NCBI RefSeq assembly: GCF_001653955.1
Contig: NZ_CP013022.1
Coordinates: 1,240,001-1,304,000 of the forward strand
Reading direction: 5' to 3'
DNA from: Francisella persica ATCC VR-331
Lineage (GTDB): Bacteria; Pseudomonadota; Gammaproteobacteria; Francisellales; Francisellaceae
DNA: 64,000 nucleotides
The position numbers and the translations under genes were made by a program. The notes beneath the pieces were generated by a model. The model did no database searches, was not told the DNA's origin, and worked only from the letters and a program-made list of their open reading frames with translations. Positions 19,247 through 30,128 of the stretch are shown here, in pieces. Each line of letters begins with the position of its first letter. The stretch's first letter is position 1.

Positions 19247-20329
19247 TTAGTTAAATTTCAGCTCTAGAAAGTTTTCTAAATCACTTTTAGACTTTGTTAT
19301 TAATTTTAATTTTCCTATATCACTAATCAAAATAAACTTTAATTGATTGTTACTATTTTTTTTATCTATCAGCATTGCATTTAGATATTCAGATTTATAA
19401 ATATCATTAGGAAACTCTATAGATATATTAAAACTACAAATAAAGTCTTTAAACGCTTCAGCTTGTTGTGAAGTTATCATCGATAAAAAGTGAGAAAAAT
19501 CAATAGCTTGAGTCATACCGATACCCACAGCTTCACCATGCTTTAGACCAAGGTAATTTTGACACTTCTCTATAGCATGACCAAATGTATGGCCAAAGTT
19601 TAGAATAGCTCTAGCTCCTGTTATCTCTTTTTCATCCGCAGCAATAACTTGAGCCTTAACCTGACAGCTTCTTTTTACCATCTCTATCAAAGTAGCATTA
19701 TCTTTTGCCAATATTTTGTCTCTATTTGAGTCAAGCCAAAGATAAAATTTTTTTGACATAAAAGCATATTTGACAACCTCAGCCATACCAGCAATGTATT
19801 CGCGTTGTGGCAAAGTTTTATAAAACTCTACAGAGGTATAAACAAGTTTAGGTTGATAAAAAGCACCTATCATATTTTTACCAAGCTGATGATTTATAGC
19901 AGTCTTACCACCTACTGATGAGTCAACTTGTGAAAGCAATGTTGTCGGTATTTGGACAAAATCGACACCGCGCTGATATATAGCAGCAGCAAAGCCTGTA
20001 ATATCACCTATTATTCCACCACCCAAAGCAATTAAGACAGTTGAGTTACGCGTAAACTGGTTCTCTAATAAAGTTGACAGTATTTTATCTAAACTTTGTT
20101 GTGATTTATATTGCTCACCATCACCTAAAATACAAGTTTTAACATTTAGATTACCTGATAAAGCCACCAAAAGTCTAGTCAAATATAAACTTTCTACTGT
20201 AGTATTTGTAACAACCAAAACTTGTTTGTTAACAACATATTTAAGAATATGCGAAAAATCTAGCGATGATTCAATAATAATATAATAACTAGCACTAAAA
20301 GTAGGGTTTACTAATAACTTATTGATCAC
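19247..20329 (-). CDS. aroB: 3-dehydroquinate synthase
   Basis: Second step of the shikimate pathway, converting DAHP to 3-dehydroquinate with NAD and a metal ion. Motifs: [15 protein letters not shown] and [20 protein letters not shown] (NAD and substrate sites), then zinc ligands in the [11 protein letters not shown] and [10 protein letters not shown] segments. At 360 residues it is full length. The start is a GTG that overlaps the TGA of aroK (GTGA), so the two are translationally coupled. Last gene of the pilMNOPQ-aroK-aroB cluster order known from many Gammaproteobacteria. Confidence 0.97.
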   Translation of the reverse strand: MINKLLVNPTFSASYYIIIESSLDFSHILKYVVNKQVLVVTNTTVESLYLTRLLVALSGNLNVKTCILGDGEQYKSQQSLDKILSTLLENQFTRNSTVLIALGGGIIGDITGFAAAIYQRGVDFVQIPTTLLSQVDSSVGGKTAINHQLGKNMIGAFYQPKLVYTSVEFYKTLPQREYIAGMAEVVKYAFMSKKFYLWLDSNRDKILAKDNATLIEMVKRSCQVKAQVIAADEKEITGARAILNFGHTFGHAIEKCQNYLGLKHGEAVGIGMTQAIDFSHFLSMITSQQAEAFKDFICSFNISIEFPNDIYKSEYLNAMLIDKKNSNNQLKFILISDIGKLKLITKSKSDLENFLELKFN

Positions 20330-20856
20330 AGAATAGTTTCTTCTACTAAGAATGTCGATATTTTATTGACAATATTTTTAACTGTTGCACCATTAGTTTC
20401 TACAACCACATCAGCGATACTTCTGTACAGTGGTTCTCTCTCTATCATAAGTTTCTCAAGAACTGGTCTTTTATCATCAACTCTTAACAGTGGTCTTTTC
20501 GTATCTTTAGAAGTTCTCTCAAGTTGTTGCTCAATAGTCGCCTCAAGGTATACAACCTTACCTCGTGATGACAATAATGACCTAGTATCTGGATCAAGTA
20601 TAGCACCACCACCTGTAGCTAAAACTATATTTTGCTTTTCAACTAAAATCTCAGCAATAACTTCTCTTTCACGCTTTCTAAAACCTTCTTCGCCCTCTAA
20701 ATCAAAGATCCAATTAATATCAACACCACATTTTTTTTCAATAACATTATCAGAATCGATAAATTCTAATTTTAACTGTTTTGCTAACTGCTTACCAATA
20801 GTAGATTTTCCAGCACCCACTGGACCAATTAAGAAAATATTTTTTGTTCTTATCAT
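20326..20856 (-). CDS. aroK: shikimate kinase
   Basis: Phosphorylates shikimate with ATP, step five of the shikimate pathway. The 176 residues have a Walker A loop ([15 protein letters not shown]), the shikimate-binding DSD step ([12 protein letters not shown]), a [15 protein letters not shown] helix and the LATGGGAIL glycine motif, and a lid with RPLLRVDD. It overlaps aroB by 4 bases and follows pilQ after 124 bases. Confidence 0.96.
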   Translation of the reverse strand: MIRTKNIFLIGPVGAGKSTIGKQLAKQLKLEFIDSDNVIEKKCGVDINWIFDLEGEEGFRKREREVIAEILVEKQNIVLATGGGAILDPDTRSLLSSRGKVVYLEATIEQQLERTSKDTKRPLLRVDDKRPVLEKLMIEREPLYRSIADVVVETNGATVKNIVNKISTFLVEETIL

Positions 20857-20980
20857 TTTTGACTCAAAATTGTAAGTTAATTATACACTGTGATAGTTTG
20901 TTACTAATCACCCCTCGTACATAAAAATTATAGGCTATACGATACCTAAATATTAATACTTTTGCAACTATTATCTGCTA

Positions 20981-22744
20981 TCATTTTTGAACACGTGACT
21001 GAATGATTTTTGGAGTTATAAAAATTAAAAGTTCCGAATCTTGATCCTGGATTCTTATATAGCTAAATAAATAACCTAAATAAGGAATATCTCCTAACAG
21101 TGGAATTTTATTACGCTCTTCTTTTTGAACTTTTTGATATATACCACCTATTACCACTGTATCTCCATCTTTTGTCATAACTTTTGTAGTTATCTCTCTC
21201 TTTTTGATAATCGGTGGTAAATCACCACCATCAGGAGTTTTACCAGGAGAAGCACCTACTGAGTTTTTAGTAACAAGGATATCCATAATAATTTTACCAT
21301 CTGGAGCAATTTGCGGAGTTACTTGTAGTTCTAAAACTGCCTCTTGAAAAGCAATTGCAGCAGCACCAGAAGCTGTTGCTTGGTTATATGGAACATCAGA
21401 ACCATCTTTAATAAAAGCTACTTGATTATTTGCAACCACTAAGTGTGGTGATGCCACCTCATTTGCTAGAGATTCACTTTCAAGAGCTTTAATTTCCATA
21501 CTCAACTTAACTCCACCAGCTAAAGTGTATGCAAGCTCCGCAGTAGTACCAATAAATGGGCCCGGCGTTGATCCCGGTGTTGGTGTAGCACCACTATTAA
21601 AAGTATCCAAACCTACATTAACTCTTCCAGCTGGATCACTAACTCCATAGTTAAAACCTAGCTCAAGCTTACTTGTTCTAAGTATCTCGACGATTCTAGC
21701 TTCTATCAAAACCTGATCATTTGGTATATCAATTTCATTGACAACCTCTCTTATACGCGGTAGCTTTTCTTCGGTATCTATTACTATTAAAGTATTTGTC
21801 CGTGCATCAGAGGTAATATTGCCTCGAGGTGACATAATACCACCATTTTGTTTTGCCATCGAAGTGATAACTGTTTGTGCAGCTTGAGCAGTAGTATAAT
21901 TTAGCGGTATAAATTCAGTCACTAAAGTAGCATTATTCTCTAATGAGCGTTTTGTTTGTAACTCTAACTGCTCTTGAGCAGCGATTTCAGCTGCAGTGGC
22001 TACATACAATATACTACTCATTTTTTTCGTAGCTAAGCCTTTACTAACTAAAACAATATTCATTACCTCATTCCAAGGCACATTTTTTAGGTCAATAGAA
22101 ATATTACCGCGCACACTACTACTAACTACGAGATTTAAACCTGCAAATTCAGATAATACTTGTAACACCGTCTGTACTGGGGCATCCTTGAAAGATATTG
22201 AAATTGTCTCATTAACATTAAATCCCTCAATACAACTATTGCGTCTATCAATCTTAAACTTAAATACATTACCCTCTTTAAAATCACTTAGAGAAATTCT
22301 ATCAAGAGAATGAATTACAAAGACTACATTACCTCCATCCTTGAAAATCTTGATAGAGTCAACTATCGTATTAAAAACTTTAGTATCAATATTACTAATC
22401 CACTTATCAGATATAGTGGTATTATCAAAAGTTATTGTTAGTGTATAACCATCTTGTGATAGCTTAGTTTTATAGCCTAAGAAATTATTTATGTTCTCCT
22501 CAAAAGCAACTTCAAATACAGCGCCACCATTTAAACTACGATGAAACTCAAGATCTTTAATATGTTTATCAATAGTTTTATCTTTATTTTCTTCTCTTCC
22601 AACAATTTTTGCTTCAGGCTGTTCCGAACCATGCGACTGATTATATATTTGAGCTTTTTTAATATCAGCTAGTGAGAGATCATAACCTAGAAAACCACCT
22701 AAAATTGTTAGAACAGCTAATAAATTCTTTCTTGCAAAAAACAT
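20981..22744 (-). CDS. pilQ: type IV pilus outer-membrane secretin PilQ
   Basis: Forms the gated outer-membrane pore for the pilus. It has a signal peptide (residues 1-27), an AMIN-like beta domain (about 60-170), an N0/secretin-TonB domain (VNETISISFKDAPVQTVLQV), one N1/KH-like domain (TTAQAAQTVI, TLIVIDTEEKLPRIREVV), and the C-terminal secretin domain (about 340-585) with VQVTPQIAP-like LELQVTPQIA and GDTVVIGGIYQ and FITPKII at the end. The track of in-frame starts gives GTG-ATG in tandem, and I prefer the ATG at 22744 because AAGG lies 9 bases before it. Follows pilP after 12 bases. Confidence 0.95.
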   Translation of the reverse strand: MFFARKNLLAVLTILGGFLGYDLSLADIKKAQIYNQSHGSEQPEAKIVGREENKDKTIDKHIKDLEFHRSLNGGAVFEVAFEENINNFLGYKTKLSQDGYTLTITFDNTTISDKWISNIDTKVFNTIVDSIKIFKDGGNVVFVIHSLDRISLSDFKEGNVFKFKIDRRNSCIEGFNVNETISISFKDAPVQTVLQVLSEFAGLNLVVSSSVRGNISIDLKNVPWNEVMNIVLVSKGLATKKMSSILYVATAAEIAAQEQLELQTKRSLENNATLVTEFIPLNYTTAQAAQTVITSMAKQNGGIMSPRGNITSDARTNTLIVIDTEEKLPRIREVVNEIDIPNDQVLIEARIVEILRTSKLELGFNYGVSDPAGRVNVGLDTFNSGATPTPGSTPGPFIGTTAELAYTLAGGVKLSMEIKALESESLANEVASPHLVVANNQVAFIKDGSDVPYNQATASGAAAIAFQEAVLELQVTPQIAPDGKIIMDILVTKNSVGASPGKTPDGGDLPPIIKKREITTKVMTKDGDTVVIGGIYQKVQKEERNKIPLLGDIPYLGYLFSYIRIQDQDSELLIFITPKIIQSRVQK

Positions 22745-22756
22745 CACTTTACCTTA

Positions 22757-23347
22757 CTAATGTATAACCGTTTGAATCTTTTCCCAGATTCTTTTTTGGT
22801 TATTTTTCTTCCACTCATCTACAACAATACCTTCTTTTGTAACTTCTTCAATTTGACCATAATTTTGACCAACTAGCTCACCTTTTTTTAGGTACATTGG
22901 CTTATTTTCCATCGAGCTTTCAACAATACCCCATTTTTGTTTATTCTGATAAACAACTCCCTTAAACTTAAAAGAATCTAATGGATAGTGCTGTAAATTA
23001 GTAGCTTTAGCATCCATAATCTTTTGTAATTCAGGAGGTACTACAATTGGTTTTAACTTAACAATATTTTTATTTTGTTGAGATCTAATAATTGGCACTT
23101 TCTTTTCAAATGGTAGATAGTGATCCATATTAAAAACATTCCTAATTTTTGATAGTCTTTCAAAAGTTAATGTATCACCCTTATACTCAGGAATATCAAG
23201 CTTTTCTGTGCTTTTAATACTTTTCATATTCTTCTGAATTAGCTGGTTTATCTCATTTATTCTCGACTCGTAGCTAGCAAAGCCTAAATTATAACCACCA
23301 ATCAAAACTATAAGAAGTATTTTTTTTAATCTTTGATATTTTATCAT
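22757..23347 (-). CDS. pilP: type IV pilus assembly lipoprotein-like protein PilP
   Basis: PilP links the inner-membrane PilNO platform to the PilQ secretin. The 196 residues begin with a hydrophobic signal segment (KKILLIVLIGGYNLGFAS). The C-terminal half is the PilP beta-domain: LDSFKFKGVVYQNKQKWGIV, MYLKKGELVGQNYGQIEEVT, with GIVVDEW. No lipobox cysteine is visible at the cleavage site, unlike the classic PilP lipoprotein, so it may be a soluble or anchored variant. The position between pilO and pilQ supports the call. Confidence 0.88.
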   Translation of the reverse strand: MIKYQRLKKILLIVLIGGYNLGFASYESRINEINQLIQKNMKSIKSTEKLDIPEYKGDTLTFERLSKIRNVFNMDHYLPFEKKVPIIRSQQNKNIVKLKPIVVPPELQKIMDAKATNLQHYPLDSFKFKGVVYQNKQKWGIVESSMENKPMYLKKGELVGQNYGQIEEVTKEGIVVDEWKKNNQKRIWEKIQTVIH

Positions 23348-23352
23348 CTAAA

Positions 23353-23949
23353 CTAAGCTCCCACTCCCTGACGCGAATAGGTCTGTAAGTTCAGTTCTGT
23401 AACTAATTTATCATCAGACTCTTTTTTAATGTTTATATTTGTAATTACAGCAATATCCTTTATATCAATTAAAGCAACGAATAGCTTAATTAATTGCGAG
23501 AAGTTACCAGATAGCTTTGCCTTGAAATCTAACGCATATAAGTCTAAGTATTTATTTTTCTCAACTCCATCTGGCGATAAGTCTATAATCGTTATGCCAG
23601 AATTACTAATAACTTCATTAAGTGCAGATAAAAAGATTGGTACCGAATGACGCTCAGGAATACTAAATTTTTCTTCAGTATTGTACTGCTCTAACGTTTT
23701 TACTTGCTCTTTTAATGCTGCTAAATCTTTTTCTTTTTTTACAAGCATTGGAATCTGTGTCTCCATTGACTGAATGTGATTTTGTCTTTGATTAGCTTTT
23801 GAAAGAACTGGACTTACCAACAAACCATAAAAAACAAACACAAATAATACAAATACCACAATCATTACTGGTACTCTAATTTTTAGGGGTGCATTTATAA
23901 CTTTATTTATATGCTTACTAGATAAAAATCTTTGTATTTTATCTATCAT
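23353..23949 (-). CDS. pilO: type IV pilus inner-membrane platform protein PilO
   Basis: A bitopic inner-membrane protein: a short cytoplasmic N-terminus, one membrane helix (PVMIVVFVLFVFVFYGLLVS, about 29-48), a periplasmic coiled coil (KANQRQNHIQSMETQIPMLV, continuing to KDLAALKEQVKTLEQ) and a ferredoxin-like domain (SVPIFLSALNEVISNSGITI, FKAKLSGNFSQLIKLFVALI). Pairs with PilN to form the ring that holds PilM inside and PilP outside. It overlaps pilN by 11 bases. Confidence 0.93.
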   Translation of the reverse strand: MIDKIQRFLSSKHINKVINAPLKIRVPVMIVVFVLFVFVFYGLLVSPVLSKANQRQNHIQSMETQIPMLVKKEKDLAALKEQVKTLEQYNTEEKFSIPERHSVPIFLSALNEVISNSGITIIDLSPDGVEKNKYLDLYALDFKAKLSGNFSQLIKLFVALIDIKDIAVITNINIKKESDDKLVTELNLQTYSRQGVGA

Positions 23950-24505
23950 TTAACACTCTCCCCTTAAATACATTACCTTCTCCAAACTTAAATTCTAAAG
24001 CAAAACTTCTTTGACCGTTCTTCTCAGATCCCAAGCTTTTAAGCTCAACTTTTTTAACTCTAAACTCTATCTCTAAATTTTTCATAAATATCGAAAGGAG
24101 TTTTAAATCTTTGACTTCTCCAGTGAGAATTATCTTATCAGAACTAGATACATAGTTAACATTAGTGATATAAAGTTGATCTGTAATCGCGCGTGAAATT
24201 TTTTCTATACCTAGTAAGATATAGTACTGACTAGCTTTAATATTTGCCAAGTCTGTTGAGATGTCTAGTAGCTTATCTCTTTGTATTTTAACTGCAGAGT
24301 ATTCTGCTACTTGACTATTTAGTTTAGTGATTTGTGATTGTATATAGCTCTCAACTTTCATATCCTCTTCACTAGACCAAGAGAATATTATCGATAGGAT
24401 AAACATTGATATAAAAGCAACTAAAGCCATAAAGCCTAGATCTATACCAAGGTATGTTAGTTGTTTTTTCCTCCATCTACCGCGTATAAAATTAAGATCT
24501 TTCAT
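23939..24505 (-). CDS. pilN: type IV pilus inner-membrane platform protein PilN
   Basis: The first residues MKDLNFIRGRWRKK match the PilN signature INLLPWRE in position (cytoplasmic tail that binds PilM), though the motif is divergent. One membrane helix (FMALVAFISMFILSIIFSW, about 26-44), a coiled coil and a small periplasmic domain follow. It lies 1 base after pilM and overlaps pilO, so translation is coupled. 188 residues is the usual length. Confidence 0.9.
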   Translation of the reverse strand: MKDLNFIRGRWRKKQLTYLGIDLGFMALVAFISMFILSIIFSWSSEEDMKVESYIQSQITKLNSQVAEYSAVKIQRDKLLDISTDLANIKASQYYILLGIEKISRAITDQLYITNVNYVSSSDKIILTGEVKDLKLLSIFMKNLEIEFRVKKVELKSLGSEKNGQRSFALEFKFGEGNVFKGRVLNDR

Positions 24506-24506
24506 A

Positions 24507-25511
24507 CTATAATGCCTCCCTCATAGCTATTGCTATAGGCAAAACATAGCGGTAAGGTTTTTCTATATTGCCATATTTCTCAATATCAACATTTATAAAT
24601 GGATCAAGTATTTTGCAACTTTTTTGTGATAATTCTTTTATCGATGTAAAAATACTCTCAAAATCCTGTCTGATACCATAAATATAAACATTATTATCTT
24701 GAACCTGATCAAAATTATTAAAATCATTGGTGCTAAAATCTAATGACATAAAATCCATAAATCTTAGCAACAATTGTATAACTTCATCAACATAACTAAC
24801 TTTAGTAGTATTTGTATCAAATATTTTGACAGACTCGTAGTTTTTTAATTCTCCCTGCGGAGTGAAACTATGTAAAGATATTTTATCCGAATATAATCCT
24901 AAAAATATACTATCGCTAGAATACTGAGAAATCTCTGATAAAAAAAGTTCTGAAACAAAACTACTAATAGCTAATTTATCAAGTGTACATACTGATAATG
25001 CCCTTTTAGCTTTATTCGCTATAGCATATAATTGCTTAACTCTGTCACTATCAGATATATAGTATATACTTAAAGTTCCTTTCTCTTCTAGCTCCTCATA
25101 GAAATCATAAGCTATATCAGTATAATTTTTTGGAAAACGCTTTTTTAGGAAATTTTCTCTAATATAAAAATGTATACCCTCTTTTTCGATTACTTCAAGA
25201 GTCCTTTTATCATAGACAATTTGTTCTTTCGCAACTTCTATTTCATTATAACTTGTAAACCCTAGCTTTACAAAACTCCCTAGTTTATTTTCTTTGATGA
25301 TATCAGCAACTAAACCACCAATATACTCAGTTGTTAATTCACCCTCAAAATATGCTTCAGCTGGAAAAACATAACTATCACAACAGATTAATGAATATTT
25401 CTCACCCATTTTATCAAGCTTGACAACAGCAAGAGAATGTTTATCATACTCAATACCTAAAACTGTTTTTTGTGCTTGTTTGCGTTTTTTCTCAAGTAAC
25501 AACGATATCAT
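24507..25511 (-). CDS. pilM: type IV pilus actin-like ATPase PilM
   Basis: First gene of the pilMNOPQ unit. PilM is an actin-fold cytoplasmic protein that binds the PilN tail and connects the platform to the assembly motor. Visible: LGIEYDKHSLAVVKLDK, the phosphate-1-like strand turn at residues 18-34, and a divergent C-terminal half (YIYGIRQDFESIFTSIKEL). At 334 residues it is near the usual 350. The sequence is strongly diverged, so the call rests on operon position and the N-terminal pattern. The divergent adk gene starts about 125 bases upstream. Confidence 0.85.
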   Translation of the reverse strand: MISLLLEKKRKQAQKTVLGIEYDKHSLAVVKLDKMGEKYSLICCDSYVFPAEAYFEGELTTEYIGGLVADIIKENKLGSFVKLGFTSYNEIEVAKEQIVYDKRTLEVIEKEGIHFYIRENFLKKRFPKNYTDIAYDFYEELEEKGTLSIYYISDSDRVKQLYAIANKAKRALSVCTLDKLAISSFVSELFLSEISQYSSDSIFLGLYSDKISLHSFTPQGELKNYESVKIFDTNTTKVSYVDEVIQLLLRFMDFMSLDFSTNDFNNFDQVQDNNVYIYGIRQDFESIFTSIKELSQKSCKILDPFINVDIEKYGNIEKPYRYVLPIAIAMREAL

Positions 25512-25636
25512 AAAACTTTTCTTATTATATTATAACTCAAAATTAGATACTCTATTTCTAGATATATAATGCTATTTATTTTATAATTAAATCCACATTA
25601 AGTAAACTGTAGTTTTAAAACGTTAGGGCTATTATA

Positions 25637-26287
25637 ATGCGTATAATACTTTTAGGTGCCCCTGGAGCTGGTAAGGGGACTCAAGCAAAGATAATTGCAG
25701 AAAAACACAATATAGCTCACATCTCTACTGGAGACATAATAAGAGAGACTATAAAATCAGATAGCGATCTAGGTCAAGAATTTAAAAAAATTCTTAATAC
25801 TGGAGAGTTAGTGTCAGACGAGTTTATTATAAAAATTGTTAAAGATAGAATTTCAAAAGGTGATTGTAACAATGGTTTTTTATTAGATGGCGTCCCTAGA
25901 ACTATCACTCAAGCACAAGAATTAGACAAATTAGGCGTTAATATTGATTATATAGTTGAGATTGACGTTGCTAATAGTCTACTTATTGAGAGAATTACTG
26001 GCAGAAGAGTTCATCCAGAATCTGGTAGAACTTATCATACCAAGTTTAATCCACCTAAAGTGGCTGATAAAGATGACTTAACTGGTGAACCACTAATAAC
26101 TCGTACAGATGACAATGAGGATACAGTTAAACAAAGACTATCGGTATATCATAATCAAACTGCTAAGTTAATCGATTTTTACAGAAATTTCTCATCAACT
26201 AATAGTAAAATACCAAAATATATTAAAATAAATGGCGATCAAGCTGTCGAGAAAGTATCTCAAGATATTTTTGATCAGCTTCAATAA
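25637..26287 (+). CDS. adk: adenylate kinase
   Basis: Interconverts ATP, ADP and AMP. The 216 residues carry the P-loop [14 protein letters not shown] (7-20), the AMP-binding [28 protein letters not shown], and the long LID domain (about 122-160) with [20 protein letters not shown]. The LID lacks zinc cysteines, as in enterobacterial enzymes. VPRT replaces the usual FPRT. Divergent from pilM, single-gene unit. Confidence 0.97.
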   Translation: MRIILLGAPGAGKGTQAKIIAEKHNIAHISTGDIIRETIKSDSDLGQEFKKILNTGELVSDEFIIKIVKDRISKGDCNNGFLLDGVPRTITQAQELDKLGVNIDYIVEIDVANSLLIERITGRRVHPESGRTYHTKFNPPKVADKDDLTGEPLITRTDDNEDTVKQRLSVYHNQTAKLIDFYRNFSSTNSKIPKYIKINGDQAVEKVSQDIFDQLQ

Positions 26288-26299
26288 CTATTCTAAACA

Positions 26300-28791
26300 T
26301 TCTAATAAATTCTAATAATAAACTCTATTAAAATGATATATACTCCAAGTGACCATAGTAAGACAGCCCAACTGCAGCTATGATTCAAACTAACTCATAT
26401 CTCACAATCTTTGATTTGTGGTTTTAATGAAGCTAAACTATTAGTACTTAACTCAGTTATTGTAAAACCTTTATCACCAACAAAGCCACAACATAGAATA
26501 CTTAATACTAAATCATCACAACATTTATGTAATGCTTGTAATGTATTTATTGTCAATATTTGTTTACTGATAGAGTAGTCTATGAATTTTACTAAACTTC
26601 TTAGTTAACTTTAAATTTCTAAGCTATCGATAATTAAATTATTTATGCTAGTGATACTGAGATTTTTTGCCCAAATTAGCACAAGAACTTATTATCAGTA
26701 ACGATATAAATATAGTTATCATAATCGGTACTTTGTTGTAGTAACTTTTGATAATTGTACTGTTGGCTATAGAATGGTACATTTGACCACAACATTGGCT
26801 ATTTAAATTAGTTAGATAATTAACTTCAAAATCAAGTTCAAGCATTAACTTAACTAGTATATTTAGGATACTTTCTTTTGCCTGCAAAGATTTTATTTGG
26901 GCACGTAGGCATTAATAGCACTTTTTCCTTAGTAGCTATATTTGAATTAATAAAGCTAGAATTCTATACTTTTGGCATAGCTTCTAAATAAACTGGCTTA
27001 AATTTGAACTTACTATGCAACATTTGGGCCATATTGTGTAGATTCCGCTTACCGATAATATTTACACTTAAATTTCCTAGCTAGACTTTTCGTTTGGTAA
27101 TATTTATTACTTTACTATGTTGACTAGTAGTCTATCTTGAGTAACTTTTTTACTAATGATGAAAGCTCAAGTATCAATATCTACTGGACAACAAATCTTA
27201 TATAAACTAGTGGTAGCGCATTGTCATGGTGTAAGATTAAGGTTTCTTGATGGACACATCGGCTCACAGAAGCCACACTCCATACATTTATCTATTTGCT
27301 CATCAACACTATTCAGTTCTTTGATGTTTTTGGTACGTAACTTTGTATCATTAGTAAGCTTAACATCTGGATTTAGGATATTTTGTTTATCAAAGATATT
27401 TTTAATTTGCTATATAAATATCTCAGTATTTCTCACCCCACTCGACTATTGCAAATGGCGAAATATTATGTCCATTATCATTCTACTCTGCTTTGAGAGA
27501 ACCATTATATTTTTTACTACGAGTGCAGCAAGAGCTTACGCATATAATTAATCATACTCAATAAGCTGGTTTTGATCATTAAAATTAGGAGTCATGACAA
27601 AATGAATTTTACCAGCTAAAACAGACCCCAAAATGGCAGTATTTGTATAGTTGTATTTAACAAAAAGCTTTTTGATATCACTAATAAGACTAGGCAAATC
27701 TAGGATATTGACAATGATATCTTCAATTAGTACACTGCTAACATTAGGCCTTCAAGCTGCAATAGTTAGTAGCACGCCATTACGCGTTTTCTATAGAGTT
27801 TGCATTTGCTTCTCATCTATTCTAAATCCAACTTGATAAAGTATACAGTATCGATACATTGATTTACAGCATTTAACTGTGCTTCTAAAATTTGTTGACT
27901 ATCATTAGCTAGTTAAACCATTATTACTCTATATTAGTATTCTCAAGCTTAATCAAAAAAAAGGTTGTAGCTCAGCTACATCAGATACTGATTTTAGTGA
28001 TAAATAATCAAGTAATTCAACAGATGAAGGCGCGAATGTCTGTAATTTTATCGTTAGATTTATCAATTTAGCTAAATTGCCATAAATAATATAACATTTA
28101 AGGCTTTATACTTATAATCTAAGTATTTAGCGTAACATTACTAAATAAATACAAGTGATAACTTCAGAACCTATAATCAATCTTTCAACAATCTTGATAG
28201 GATCAGTAAAATCTAAGAAAGCATTTAAGCTGTAGCTACTAGTATTTTAAAATGTAAACTTCTTTTTGATAAAATCAGCAACGCTATTATCATCAGAAGT
28301 ATCAATAATACTATCATCAGCAAAAATCACTCGTATTGAGTCTAATGTTACACAGTAGTTTTTTTTGCGGTACCACAACATCCTACTTGAATTATTAGCA
28401 ATAATACCACATATTTTAGCACTATTAATCTTGTATATTTCTTGCCTATGCACCAATTAATAATTGCTTCAAGATTTACTATTACCATTACCAATAATTT
28501 GATGATCTAATCATGCAGCTGCTGCTAATACTACTAAGATTTGATCAATCACAGCTTGACCGGAAAGACTAGTTCCTGCTGTTCGAAAAGTTAGTTTAAT
28601 ATCAATATTGATTAGCTAACTTAATATAATCTCTATGACTTCAGCTTCATTTTTAACAATCGATACGAGTTTAGGAACCATAATATATAAACTAGCATCT
28701 ATTTATTTGCATATCTTAATAGTTGATTTTCAATGATTTGTGGCTGTGCTAAAAAATTTGTTATTTTAGCTTTAAATTGATTTAATACCAT
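26300..28791 (-). pseudogene. FAD-linked oxidase with Fe-S domain (YdiJ/D-lactate dehydrogenase type), inactivated
   Basis: From an ATG at 28791-28789, shifting minus-strand frames follow a long flavoprotein: VLNQFKAKITNFLAQPQI, KLVSIVKNEAEVIEII, FRTAGTSLSGQAVIDQILV (the FAD-binding signature FRAAGTSLSGQAVTD), CGIIANNSSRM (IGGIIANNSSGM), and at the far end LCCGFVGDKGFTITEL near 26470-26490, which is the CCGFAGDRGF motif of the C-terminal Fe-S half, with QCCGQMYHSIAN near 26770-26800. The remains are about 830 codons, shorter than the roughly 1000 of YdiJ-type enzymes, with dozens of lesions. Small open frames at 26648, 27156, 27651 and 28247 inside it are chance or fragments. The living enzyme oxidises a D-2-hydroxyacid and passes electrons to the quinone pool. 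Confidence 0.85.
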
Positions 28792-29136
28792 AAGAATATT
28801 CTCAGTAACTACTAGTCAAAACATGCCTAATGACTAAATTAAAATATACTTTGCCAAGGACTTAGTATTATTTTGTCGTTTAAAATATGATTATGTAACC
28901 ACAATCTTATTTTTTTGTTTAAGCCTTGTTGTATAGCATATAAAATATCTAGCTATTTTATTATAATAGTATTATTCTAATAAGCCAAAAACCAGTTTCA
29001 TTACCAATTGATTACAAATATTAGAGAGTTACTATCTAATTAATTTGGGATGATAATAGCTTAAAGAGAAAATTTATCTTCCACTATCACAAAAAGTGAT
29101 GTTTGATCTCAAGTTGCTACATAGGTAAAAATATAC
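28792..29136. other. spacer between the dead oxidase and era, no gene seen
   Basis: AT-rich, stops in all frames, no recognisable coding similarity or RNA gene. It holds the upstream region of the dead oxidase and the downstream region of era. Confidence 0.5.
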
Positions 29137-30030
29137 TTAGATTAGATCATAGCCAAGTGACTTCAAAGCTCGATCATCATCTGACCAGCCACTTTTGACT
29201 TTCACATGAGTTTTGAGATTAACTTGCATACCAACTAATCTTTCAATATCTAGTCGTGAGTCTGTACCAATCTTTTTGAGCTTGGTTCCTTTAGCGCCTA
29301 TTACAATACCTTTTTGACTTTCTCTCTCAACAAGGATACTAGTATACATATCGACAATGTTTTTTTCTTCATCAACCTTATAGCTATCTATCTCTACAGT
29401 TATCTGATATGGCACCTCATTGCCTATAGTACGCATAATCTTCTCACGAATAATTTCAGATACCATAAACTTAATGCTTCTATCTGTAATTTGTCCTTCT
29501 TTATAGAAAAAATACTCGGACTCTGGTAAAAGTTTCTCAATTCTTGACTCTAGTTCGTTGATGTTATGTCCATGCTTAGCAGATACATAAATAACATCAT
29601 AAAAACTTATCTTTTCTTTAACAGATTTGATAAACATTGCTACTCCTAATAATTTTTTCTTATCAACCTTATTAACTACCAAAAATATGGGAATTTGAGA
29701 ATATTTTAGTTTTTCGACAATATTATCCTCTAGTTCTGTCCATTTACCCATTTCAACTACAAATAGAATAACATCAACATTTTTGACCATTATTGTTGCT
29801 GCTTTATTCATAAATTTATTGATGGCTTTAGGCTCTTTGATATGTATACCAGGAGTATCAACATAGATAAACTGCGTATCATCAACGGTCTTAATACCAG
29901 TAATTTGATGTCTAGTTGTCTGAGGTTTGCGTGATGTAATACTTATCTTATACTTAAGTATATTATTTAACAAAGTAGATTTACCGACATTAGGTCTACC
30001 TATAATTGAGATGTAGCCACATTTTTTCAT
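29137..30030 (-). CDS. era: GTPase Era
   Basis: GTPase that helps mature the 16S rRNA 3' end and assemble the 30S subunit. The 297 residues contain G1 GRPNVGKSTLLNN, the switch TTRHQITG, G3 DTPGIH, G4 NKVDKK, G5 SAKHG, and a C-terminal KH domain with VIGAKGTKLKKIGTDSR. Length and motif order are normal. It is followed by 98 bases to aspC in the same orientation. In many bacteria era follows rnc; here it stands alone. Confidence 0.97.
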   Translation of the reverse strand: MKKCGYISIIGRPNVGKSTLLNNILKYKISITSRKPQTTRHQITGIKTVDDTQFIYVDTPGIHIKEPKAINKFMNKAATIMVKNVDVILFVVEMGKWTELEDNIVEKLKYSQIPIFLVVNKVDKKKLLGVAMFIKSVKEKISFYDVIYVSAKHGHNINELESRIEKLLPESEYFFYKEGQITDRSIKFMVSEIIREKIMRTIGNEVPYQITVEIDSYKVDEEKNIVDMYTSILVERESQKGIVIGAKGTKLKKIGTDSRLDIERLVGMQVNLKTHVKVKSGWSDDDRALKSLGYDLI

Positions 30031-30128
30031 AAAAAATTACAACGATAAATAATTATTGATTGTAGCATCTATCTACTTTGGTGTCGAAAATATTTATTGC
30101 ATTTTGACTAAAAATGCAGATTTGCAAA

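Noticed and set aside
27156-27551. 131-codon open frame on the plus strand
   Set aside because: It is an antisense shadow of the dead FAD/Fe-S oxidase; the minus-strand frames carry the conserved motifs.
28247-28456. 69-codon minus-strand open frame as a small gene
   Set aside because: It is the IIANNSS segment of the dead FAD-linked oxidase.
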